NCBI GenBank assembly: GCA_021812825.1
Contig: JAKAMO010000082.1
Coordinates: forward strand, 3,645 to 11,849
Direction of reading: 5' to 3'
Length of the DNA stretch: 8,205 nt
DNA from: a bacterium
GTDB taxonomy: Bacteria; Elusimicrobiota; Elusimicrobia; Elusimicrobiales; UBA9959
The position numbers were made by a program, and so were the translations under genes. The notes beneath the pieces are model-generated. The model was given only the letters and a program-made list of their open reading frames with translations, was not told where the DNA came from and did not search any database. How positions within the stretch are numbered: the first letter of the stretch is position 1; every line of letters starts with the position of its first letter. Below are positions 1 to 6,319 of the stretch, piece after piece.

Positions 1-723
1 GACAAGGAGCGGCAGTTCATGAACGTGGTCTCTGAGATGGCCACGGCCGCCGGCCTGCCGGCGCCGACCGCCTACGTTATCCCCGACCCGGACCTGAACG
101 CCTTCGCCACCGGCACCAGCCCGGAGAACTCGGTGATCGCAGTTACCGAGGGGCTGCTCGGCTCCCTCAACCGCGAGGAGCTGCAGGGGGTCGTGGGGCA
201 TGAGATGTCCCATATACGCAACTTCGACATCCGCCTGATGACGGTGTGCGCCGCGCTGATGGGCGCGGTCGCCCTGCTTTCCGACTTCGCCGGCCGCAGC
301 ATGCGCTTCGGCGGGCGCGGCTCGTCGTCCCGCGGCTCCTCCGACAGGCGCGGCGGCGGCGCCGCCGTCCTGCTCCTCTTCGTGCTGTGGGTGGTGCTGG
401 TCGTCCTTGCGCCCATCATCTCCCGCATGCTGGCCATGGCCATCTCCCGCCAGCGTGAATACCTGGCCGACGCCGGCAGCGCCGAGCTGACCCGCAACCC
501 GAAGGCCCTTATCTCCGCGCTGGAGAAGATCCGCGCCGCGGTCATGCCCACCCACGCCATCAACAACGGCGTGGCGCATATGTGCATCACCGATCCGCGC
601 GGCAGCCTGATAGAGGAGAGGATGGGACTGACGGCGGACCTGCTGGCCACGCATCCGCCCATGGAGAAGCGTATACTCGCGCTGAAGGTGATGGACTACC
701 AGTTCGCCCATCCGCAGGCCTAG
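1..723 (+). CDS. htpX: HtpX-type M48 membrane zinc metalloprotease, 5' end missing
   Basis: The reading frame is open from base 1, so the gene starts upstream; 240 codons are visible against about 280-300 for the family, meaning the N-terminal membrane part is cut off. HtpX-type proteases are inner-membrane enzymes that degrade misfolded membrane proteins on the cytoplasmic side. Numbering from the Met at base 19: an NAFATG motif near residue 27, typical of this family; the zinc motif HEMSH at 61-65 (two His ligands and catalytic Glu62); a hydrophobic segment around 74-90; a Gly/Ser/Arg-rich loop about 91-113; a strong membrane segment about 114-142; then QREYLADA with the likely third zinc ligand Glu147. 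The C-terminal HPPMEKRI is also family-typical. The Met at 19 is internal, not the start. The next gene, efp, begins 32 bases after the stop. Family assignment is secure; the substrate is unknown. Confidence 0.93.
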   Translation, partial: DKERQFMNVVSEMATAAGLPAPTAYVIPDPDLNAFATGTSPENSVIAVTEGLLGSLNREELQGVVGHEMSHIRNFDIRLMTVCAALMGAVALLSDFAGRSMRFGGRGSSSRGSSDRRGGGAAVLLLFVLWVVLVVLAPIISRMLAMAISRQREYLADAGSAELTRNPKALISALEKIRAAVMPTHAINNGVAHMCITDPRGSLIEERMGLTADLLATHPPMEKRILALKVMDYQFAHPQA

Positions 724-755
724 AGGATATCCAAACAAACAACAGGAGACGTAAT

Positions 756-1322
756 ATGATACTCGCAACGCAGTTCAAAGAAGGGACGATGTTCATCAAC
801 GAGAACAATCAGATGGTGGAGGTCCTTACCATCCAGCATCACCGCAAGTCGCAGGCCCGCGCCGTGGTGCGCGTGAAGCTGCGCGGCGTGGAGACCGGCA
901 CCATCATCGAGACCACCTACCGCCCGGAGGACAAGTTCAAGGACGTGATGGTGGAGAAGCGCCCGAAGACCTACGTCTACTCCGACGGCGACATGGCCTA
1001 TTTCATGGACGACGCCACCTACGAGCAGGTGGGCCTGCCCAAGGACAAGATCAAGGACAAGCTTCCTTACATGACGGAGAACATGGCCGTCGAAGGCGTC
1101 TACCTGAACGACGCGTTCTTCACCATACAGCTGCCCGCCAACCTGGTGATGACCGTCACCGAGACCGTCCCGGGCGTGCGCGGCGATACCGTCAGCAACG
1201 TGATGAAGGACGCCAAGGTCAATACCGGCATCACGGTGAAGGTCCCGATGTTCATCAACGAGGGCGACCAGATCCGCGTGGACACCCGCACCGGCACGTA
1301 CGTGGAGCGCGTCTCCAAGTAA
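756..1322 (+). CDS. efp: Translation elongation factor P with unusual tip loop
   Basis: EF-P binds ribosomes stalled on proline-rich stretches and promotes peptide bond formation in the cytoplasm. The 188-residue product has the usual family length and three-domain layout: N-terminal KOW-like domain (about 1-63), central OB domain (about 65-125) and C-terminal OB domain (about 127-188) with the family signatures PGVRGDT, VPMFINEGD and IRVDTRTGTYVERV. The start at 756 is chosen because AGGAG (744-748) lies 7 bases upstream and the protein then begins MILATQFKEG like other EF-Ps; the same frame stays open back to 582 only by overlapping htpX. Oddity: in a gapless alignment the lysine (E. coli Lys34) or arginine that is modified in other bacteria is Gln33, in a loop reading HHRKSQARAVV. 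Known lysine or arginine modification systems would therefore have no residue at the exact tip; Lys31 or Arg35 are close by. The stop is followed after one base by the HAD gene. Confidence 0.95.
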   Translation: MILATQFKEGTMFINENNQMVEVLTIQHHRKSQARAVVRVKLRGVETGTIIETTYRPEDKFKDVMVEKRPKTYVYSDGDMAYFMDDATYEQVGLPKDKIKDKLPYMTENMAVEGVYLNDAFFTIQLPANLVMTVTETVPGVRGDTVSNVMKDAKVNTGITVKVPMFINEGDQIRVDTRTGTYVERVSK

Positions 1323-1323
1323 T

Positions 1324-2013
1324 ATGATCAAGGCCGTCATCCTCGACATCGACAATACGCTGATGGACTTCATGCGCATGAAGCGCGCCGCCGTCGACGC
1401 GGCCGTGGACGCCATGATCGACGCCGGCCTGCCGATGCCCAAGGACCAGCTGCGCGACAAGATCTTCGAGATCTACTGGAAGGAAGGCATCGAGGACCAG
1501 AACATCTTCGACAAGGTGCTGATGAAGGAGTTCGGCAAGGTGGACCCCAAGATCCTCGCCGCCGGCATCATCGGCTACAAGCGGGCCAAGGAGGGGTACT
1601 TCACCCTCTACCCGCACGTCAAGATGGCGCTGACCGACCTGCTGAAGATGGGCGTGCGCATGGGGGTCGTCTCGGACGCCCCGCGCCTCTCCGTCTGGCT
1701 GCGCATCGTCGGGCTCGGGCTGCACCACTACTTCGAGCACGTAGTCACGTTCGACGATACCGGCGAGAAGAAGCCGTCCCCCAAGCCGTTCAAGAAGATC
1801 CTGTCGCTTATGCAGACGGAGCCGCGCGAGGCGATCATGGTCGGCGACTGGGCCGAGCGGGACATCAAAGGCGCCAAGGCGCTGGGGATGCGCACGGCCT
1901 GGGCCAAGTACGGCAACGAGTTCGACACGCCGGTGTCCGGCGCGGACTACGAGCTCGACGATATCTACGACCTCGTGGGGATAATCAGGAGGGAGAATGA
2001 AAAGGCTGATTAG
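1324..2013 (+). CDS. HAD-superfamily (subfamily I) phosphatase-like hydrolase
   Basis: A 229-residue Mg-dependent hydrolase of the haloacid dehalogenase superfamily, probably a cytoplasmic small-molecule phosphatase. All four HAD motifs are present: motif I DIDNT (nucleophile Asp8, acid/base Asp10), motif II Ser117-Asp118, motif III Lys150 in EKKPSPK, motif IV GDWAERD (Asp175, Asp180). A helical C1-type cap lies between motif I and motif II (about residues 15-100). The cap and the stretch around YFEHVV...KKPSPK recall the archaeal-type group represented by the Pyrococcus PH1421 phosphatase (compared from memory). The substrate cannot be told. The ATG lies one base after the efp stop with no clear ribosome site of its own, so reinitiation after efp is likely. 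The gene end overlaps the next gene by 17 bases. Confidence 0.88.
   Translation: MIKAVILDIDNTLMDFMRMKRAAVDAAVDAMIDAGLPMPKDQLRDKIFEIYWKEGIEDQNIFDKVLMKEFGKVDPKILAAGIIGYKRAKEGYFTLYPHVKMALTDLLKMGVRMGVVSDAPRLSVWLRIVGLGLHHYFEHVVTFDDTGEKKPSPKPFKKILSLMQTEPREAIMVGDWAERDIKGAKALGMRTAWAKYGNEFDTPVSGADYELDDIYDLVGIIRRENEKAD
1987..1995 (+). promoter_or_regulatory. Strong ribosome binding site inside the HAD gene end
   Basis: AGGAGGGAG lies inside the last codons of the HAD gene, with AGGAGG (1987-1992) 4 bases before the ATG at 1997. It fixes the start of the secreted SpoVG-like gene and shows that it can be translated independently despite the 17-base overlap. It is the best Shine-Dalgarno match within the left gene run. 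Confidence 0.7.
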
Positions 2014-2521
2014 TTCCGCGCTGCTGCTGCTGGCGGCGCAGTCTTTCGCGCTGGAGGTCACCGCCGTCTCGCCGGCCAAGGTTAAGGACGCCCCCTCGGC
2101 CGACTTCACCCTCGGCCAGGTGGCCGTAAGCTCCGTCGCCTGGACGGACGATGCCGTGGTTATGCCGTTCACCGAGAACAAGGGGCGCAAGTACACGGAC
2201 ATAAAGCTGCTGACCCGCGGCATCTACTCCAAGCTGGAGGCCTGTTTCAAGAACGGCTTCACGGCCCCGGCCAAGGCGCCGGCGGCCCCGAAGGTGGAGG
2301 TGTCCTCGCTCAAGCCGCTGCGCTCCAAGGCACGTGTGGCCAACGCCGAGGTGACTTTTGACGGCGAGCTGCTAGTGGTCGCCGGGGTGATGGCCTCGAA
2401 GAAGGAGGAGGGCTCCTACTGGGTGGCCTTCCCGCCGCAGCTGTCCTTCGCCTCGCCGGCCTTCAAGAGCGCGGTGGAATCCGCCGTGATAGCCGCCTGG
2501 GCCAAGAAAGGGAAGAAATGA
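1997..2521 (+). CDS. Secreted small protein with two SpoVG-like domains
   Basis: The 174-residue product starts with a clean signal peptide: Lys2-Arg3, hydrophobic run about 4-14 and probable cleavage after SFA (residue 18). The mature part looks like two copies of one domain, about 20-88 and 100-170, joined by an Ala/Pro/Lys linker (90-99). Both copies begin EV-x4-P, continue with a short strand-rich part ending in a hydrophobic-MPF or VAFP motif (56-58 and 143-146), and finish with an amphipathic helix (about 73-85 and 154-169). That order matches SpoVG, a small DNA/RNA-binding regulator of Bacillus and relatives, including the MP-x-DI-x-R-KL pattern in copy one. A SpoVG-type domain is normally cytoplasmic, so export is odd. 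I infer the fold from the pattern; any nucleic-acid binding in the periplasm is unproven. The stop overlaps the protease start (ATGA), suggesting the two products work together or share dosage. Confidence 0.72.
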   Translation: MKRLISSALLLLAAQSFALEVTAVSPAKVKDAPSADFTLGQVAVSSVAWTDDAVVMPFTENKGRKYTDIKLLTRGIYSKLEACFKNGFTAPAKAPAAPKVEVSSLKPLRSKARVANAEVTFDGELLVVAGVMASKKEEGSYWVAFPPQLSFASPAFKSAVESAVIAAWAKKGKK

Positions 2522-4113
2522 GCCCTACCGGCCCGGCGGCAAGATGTCTCCTGGCGGCGCTCCTGCTGCTGCCGGCCGCCGGCGCTTCCGCCCTTAAAGT
2601 CGAGCGCCTCGCTGTCTTTTCCTCCGCTTCCGGCGGTACCGAGCAGCAGCTGGTGGCTTCCGGCAGCGCGATAGTCCGCTTCAAGGCGGGGGTCTCCACC
2701 CGGGCCGCGGCGGACGCGCTGTCAGCCGCGGGCTTCTCGCTGGTGCGGGATTTCGGCCTCTTCAACTGGTCCTCGGTGGCGCTTCCCGACGGCATGCGCG
2801 TCTCCTCCGCGCTTACCCTGCTGCGCGCGATGCCGCAGGTGGAATACGCGGAGCCCAACCGGGTCTACAGGACCAGCCGCACCTCCAACGACCCTTTCCT
2901 GGCCCGCCAGTACGCGCTCGCGCAGGTGCAGGTCTTCGGGGCCTGGGAATACGAGACCGGCTCCTCCAGCCGCGTTACGGTGGCTCTGCTCGACACCGGC
3001 ATCGACGGCTCTCATCCTGAGCTTTCCGGCAAGCTGGCCGGCACCAGCCGCAAGTTCGACCCGGTGACCGGTGTCGCCTCGGACAACCAGCCGCCTACGC
3101 CTGCCTGCAATCACGCCACGAGGGCTTCCGGCGTGGCCGCCGCCGCTTCCGACAACGGCCGGGGGGTCGCCGGCATGTCCTGGGGCGCCGGGCTTCTCTC
3201 GCTCAAGGTCTTCTCCGATTCCGACTGCGGTTCCGACTGTTCCGACGCCGCCGGCTACGGCTCCTGTAGCACCAGCGAGATCTCGATAGCCTCCGCGATA
3301 AACGACGCCATCTCCCTGCACGACACGCCGGCCATCGGCAAGCTGATAATAAACATGAGCCTCGGCAGCTCTGGCAGCTGCTCCGCCCCGCTGCAGTCCG
3401 CCGTTAACTCGGCGGTCTCCGCCGGATTGCTGCTGATAGCCGCGGCCGGCAACGCGTCCGCGCCGTACATCGACTCCCCTGCGAACTGCTCCGGGGTCTA
3501 CGCCGTAGGCGCCACCGACATGAGCGACCATCTGGCCTCCTTCTCCAACAGCGACTCTACGATGACCTACAAGGGCCTGACCGCCCCCGGGGTGGACGTC
3601 TATACTACCGATATCTCCAACGGTTACGCCTCCGCCACCGGCACGTCCTTCTCCTCGCCGTTGGTAGCCGGCCTGGCCGCGCTGCTCTGGTCCGCCAGGC
3701 CTTCCGACTCCGCGCCGCGGATCTTCGACCTGATGAAGAATTCAGCGGACGACCTGGGCCCGGCCGGCCCGGACAGGGACTTCGGCTGGGGACGCGTTAA
3801 CGCCCTCAAGGCCATGCGCCTGGCGACGACCGGGTCCAAGGATTTCGCCGGAACAGGGAAGGCCGTCGCCTATCCCAACCCGTTCCGGCCCAAGGCCGCC
3901 CGGCTGGTGACGTTCTCGGTCCCTGACCGCATACTGGCGCCGGGCGCCGAGGTCAGCGTCTATACTTCCGAGGGAGAGCTGGTTAAGAAGCTGGACGGCC
4001 TGTCCTGGGACGGAAAGAACGCTGCGGGAGCGGACGTGGCCAGCGGGGTCTACATCTTCCGTGTAAAGACGGACAAGGACGCTGCCGTCGGCAAGATGGC
4101 GCTGCTGCGCTGA
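2518..4113 (+). CDS. Secreted subtilisin-family (S8) serine protease with C-terminal FlgD-like domain
   Basis: A 531-residue exported protease. Order of parts: signal peptide 1-25 (cleavage after ASA); N-terminal propeptide-like domain about 45-125, with AIVRFKAG and YAEPN (110-114) as in fervidolysin-type prodomains; catalytic domain about 150-435; C-terminal FlgD-Ig/type-IX-sorting-like beta domain about 452-531, opening with YPNPF and ending in KMALLR. The catalytic set is complete: Asp159 in LLDTGIDGSHPE, His199, oxyanion Asn312 in AAGNAS and Ser377 in GTSFSSP. The His box is unusual, NHATRASG where HGTHVAG is typical. Six cysteines, all in the catalytic domain (197, 237, 241, 250, 288, 324), three of them in a Ser/Asp-rich insertion, could form disulfides and fit an extracellular location. 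The start shares ATGA with the preceding gene. The enzyme is probably active; the target is unknown. Confidence 0.93.
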   Translation: MSPTGPAARCLLAALLLLPAAGASALKVERLAVFSSASGGTEQQLVASGSAIVRFKAGVSTRAAADALSAAGFSLVRDFGLFNWSSVALPDGMRVSSALTLLRAMPQVEYAEPNRVYRTSRTSNDPFLARQYALAQVQVFGAWEYETGSSSRVTVALLDTGIDGSHPELSGKLAGTSRKFDPVTGVASDNQPPTPACNHATRASGVAAAASDNGRGVAGMSWGAGLLSLKVFSDSDCGSDCSDAAGYGSCSTSEISIASAINDAISLHDTPAIGKLIINMSLGSSGSCSAPLQSAVNSAVSAGLLLIAAAGNASAPYIDSPANCSGVYAVGATDMSDHLASFSNSDSTMTYKGLTAPGVDVYTTDISNGYASATGTSFSSPLVAGLAALLWSARPSDSAPRIFDLMKNSADDLGPAGPDRDFGWGRVNALKAMRLATTGSKDFAGTGKAVAYPNPFRPKAARLVTFSVPDRILAPGAEVSVYTSEGELVKKLDGLSWDGKNAAGADVASGVYIFRVKTDKDAAVGKMALLR

Positions 4114-4115
4114 CC

Positions 4116-4487
4116 ATGAAAGTCTTCAACGCCACCAGGAAAGTGCAGGTCAGCGCCTTCGCGGGCCGGGCCGATACGTTCTCCATGCGCCTTTTCGGCC
4201 TCATCCCCCGCAGGTTCCTTGGCGAGGACGAGGGCCTCTGGCTGGAGCCCTGCGCGATGATACACATGTGCTTCATGAGCTTCCCTATAGACGCGGTCTT
4301 CCTGGACAGGGATATGAAGGTGCTGCGGGTCATCGAAGGGCTGAAGCCCTGGCGCGTGTCGCCGTGGGTGTTCGGCGCGCGCGGGGTCCTGGAGCTGCCG
4401 GCCGGCCGCTGCCGCGGCAGGGTGGAGGAAGGGGACGTCCTGGAGTTCGGCGAAGCCGGCCCGACGGAGCCGGGAACGGCCTTGTAA
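4116..4487 (+). CDS. DUF192 family protein
   Basis: A 123-residue protein of the DUF192 (COG1430) family, a compact beta-rich domain of unknown function that is often exported in other bacteria. The family core is visible: GLWLEPC (40-46), HMCFMSFPIDAVFLD (50-64), equivalent to the usual FWMKNT-x-PLD-x-FID block, and VLELPAG (91-97) corresponding to VLELPAG/NAG. Cys46 and Cys52 flank the core. There is no signal peptide, so this copy should be cytoplasmic. The start lies 2 bases after the protease stop and has no separate strong ribosome site, so it is probably co-translated with the protease. Its stop codon lies inside the -35 box of the promoter for the next gene. Confidence 0.85.
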   Translation: MKVFNATRKVQVSAFAGRADTFSMRLFGLIPRRFLGEDEGLWLEPCAMIHMCFMSFPIDAVFLDRDMKVLRVIEGLKPWRVSPWVFGARGVLELPAGRCRGRVEEGDVLEFGEAGPTEPGTAL

Positions 4488-4511
4488 GTTTCAGCGAAAT
4501 ATATTTATAAT
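4482..4511 (+). promoter_or_regulatory. Sigma70-type promoter for the assembly ATPase
   Basis: A perfect -10 box TATAAT (4506-4511) lies 18 bases after TTGTAA (4482-4487; 4 of 6 matches to TTGACA), in an AT-rich island within GC-rich coding DNA. The -35 box contains the stop codon of the DUF192 gene. Transcription would begin near 4518, which makes the ATG at 4553 the more natural start of the ATPase gene. It would allow the ATPase and barrel protein genes to be expressed apart from the upstream run. Confidence 0.65.
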
Positions 4512-4552
4512 AATCTGGCATGCCGCCCCAAGGTCTTAAGCGTAAGCGGAAC

Positions 4553-6319
4553 ATGAGCGAGATCCTCCTCGAGGATAAGCTCGTGCCCGAGGAGCAGCTC
4601 AAAGCCGCCGAAGAGACCGCCAAGAAAGAGAATAAACACCTCCAGCAGGTCCTGCTGGATATGAAGCTGATAGACGGCCTAAGGCTCCTGAAGGTCCTCG
4701 CCGACGAGTGGGGCTTCAAGGCTGTGGACCTTTCCAAGATGGAGCCGCCGGCCGAGGTGGTGGAGTTGCTGCAGGAACAGATAGCGAAAAAACAGATCTG
4801 CGTGCCGTTCGCCAAGCAGGACAACTCGCTCGCGCTGGCCATGGCCGACCCGCGGGACTTCCTGATAGTCGAGGATATCGGCCTGCGCACCGGCTTCGAC
4901 GTCAAGCCCTATCTCGCGCTGGCCCCGAGCATCATGGCCGTGCTGGAAAAGATCTACGGCAAGCAGGACAGCGAGCAGGTGGCCCAGCTCGTGGAGTCGG
5001 TACAGCAGTCCCAGACCGTCCCGGAGGGGGAGGAAGGCGCCATCGCGATGGCGGCCGAGGAGAAGAAGGACATCAGCGACGTGGACGCGAGCGCCCCCGA
5101 GGTGGAGAAGCTCGTGAACGCCATAATCCTCGGCGCCCTCAGCACCAAGGCTTCCGACATCCATATAGAACCCTTCGAGGACCCGAACGGCAAGAATTCC
5201 AAGGTCATGGTGCGCTACCGCGTGGACGGCATGCTGCGCGCCGCCTCGTTCTCGATCCCGTGGGCCTTCCGCATGGCCATCATGGCCAAGCTCAAGATCA
5301 TGTCCAACTCGATGAACATCACGGAGCGCCGCATCCCGCAGAGCGGCCGCATCCAGATCATCGCGAAGGGCAACCCCATAGAGTTCCGCGTGGAGATAGT
5401 GCCCACCGTCTTCGGCGAGTCCTGCGTGATGCGTATCCTGGACCGCGCGTCCGTGCGCGTTGACATCAAGATCATGGGCTTCATGCCGGACACGGAGGAG
5501 AAGCTGCTCAAGCAGTTCCAGGGCATCGGCGGCAAGAAGAACTTCGGCCTGATGCTGGTCTGCGGCCCCACGGGTTCCGGTAAATCCACCACGCTTTACG
5601 GCTGTCTCAACTACGTCAACCGCCCGGACATCAAGATCCTGACCGCGGAGAACCCGGTCGAGTACAACATCGACGGCATCATCCAGGTGCCGGTCAACCC
5701 CGACGTGGAGCTCGGCAAGGGAAAGAAGTTCGACTTCGCCGCGGCCCTGCGCTCGTTCATGCGTCTGGACCCGGACGTCATCATGGTCGGCGAGATCCGC
5801 GACGAAGAGACCGCGCACATCGCCATGGAGGCGGCCATGACCGGCCACCTCGTGTTCTCCACGATCCACACCAACGACGCCCCTTCCGCCCTGGAGCGCC
5901 TCACGCAGATGGACATCCCGCGCTTCGTCGTCGCCAACACGATGAAATCAGTGCTGGCCCAGCGCCTCGCGCGGCGTCTCTGCAAGGACTGCAAGGAGCA
6001 GGCGGACATGACCCCGGAAGAGGTCGCCGTCTTCGAGGCTAACAACGTCAAGGTCCCCGCCGGCGCGAAGATCTGGAAGCCCAAGGGCTGCGAGGTCTGC
6101 AAGAACACCGGCTATAAGGGCCGCGTCGGCTTGCACGAACTGCTGATACTCAACGACGAGATCCGCCTGCAGATACTGAAGGACCCCTCGGCCATCCCGG
6201 TCAAGGAGATAGCGATGAAGAACGGGATGCGCACGATCGCGATGGACGGCCTGGAGAAGGTGCTGCTCGGCCACACCACCGTGAAGGAAGTGCTCGGCGG
6301 CGCCGCGGAAAAGGAATGA
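4553..6319 (+). CDS. GspE/PilB-family ATPase for type II secretion or type IV pilus assembly
   Basis: The 588-residue protein is a cytoplasmic hexameric ATPase that powers assembly of pilus or pseudopilus fibres. Numbering from the Met at 4553: N-terminal GspE/MshEN-type domain about 1-140 (starts SEILLEDKLVPEEQL); DIHIEP Asp/His-box region at 202-207; Walker A GPTGSGKS 338-345 (Lys344); Walker B region RLDPDVIMVGE 404-414; His box STIHTND shortly after; zinc-binding tetracysteine Cys477, 480, 513 and 516. All motifs are intact, so it should be a functional extension ATPase, not a PilT-type retraction ATPase, which lacks the N-terminal domain and the zinc motif. An in-frame ATG at 4520 would add 11 residues (MPPQGLKRKRN) but lies almost at the predicted transcription start. 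GspE and PilB cannot be told apart from sequence alone; the pilin gene at 7903 favours a pilus or pilus-like system. Its TGA overlaps the next start. Confidence 0.93.
   Translation: MSEILLEDKLVPEEQLKAAEETAKKENKHLQQVLLDMKLIDGLRLLKVLADEWGFKAVDLSKMEPPAEVVELLQEQIAKKQICVPFAKQDNSLALAMADPRDFLIVEDIGLRTGFDVKPYLALAPSIMAVLEKIYGKQDSEQVAQLVESVQQSQTVPEGEEGAIAMAAEEKKDISDVDASAPEVEKLVNAIILGALSTKASDIHIEPFEDPNGKNSKVMVRYRVDGMLRAASFSIPWAFRMAIMAKLKIMSNSMNITERRIPQSGRIQIIAKGNPIEFRVEIVPTVFGESCVMRILDRASVRVDIKIMGFMPDTEEKLLKQFQGIGGKKNFGLMLVCGPTGSGKSTTLYGCLNYVNRPDIKILTAENPVEYNIDGIIQVPVNPDVELGKGKKFDFAAALRSFMRLDPDVIMVGEIRDEETAHIAMEAAMTGHLVFSTIHTNDAPSALERLTQMDIPRFVVANTMKSVLAQRLARRLCKDCKEQADMTPEEVAVFEANNVKVPAGAKIWKPKGCEVCKNTGYKGRVGLHELLILNDEIRLQILKDPSAIPVKEIAMKNGMRTIAMDGLEKVLLGHTTVKEVLGGAAEKE

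Noticed and set aside
582..755. In-frame N-terminal extension of the EF-P frame back to 582
   Set aside because: It overlaps htpX by more than 140 bases in another frame, and the translation has no EF-P-like content; the Met at 756 has a good ribosome site and the normal EF-P N-terminus.
1255..2223. Minus-strand open frame of 322 codons opposite the HAD gene
   Set aside because: Composition-driven antisense frame with no recognisable motif; the plus-strand genes there carry full family motifs. The same holds for the minus-strand frames at 720-1460 and 2722-3531.
4520..4552. ATG at 4520 as the start of the assembly ATPase
   Set aside because: It is only about 9 bases after the -10 box and has no ribosome site; the Met at 4553 gives the family-typical N-terminus. 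It is not fully excluded (leaderless translation).
4679..5869. Long minus-strand open frame (396 codons) opposite the ATPase gene
   Set aside because: Shadow of the GC-rich coding strand: His/Asp/Val/Leu-rich low-complexity translation, no family signature, wholly inside a well-supported gene.
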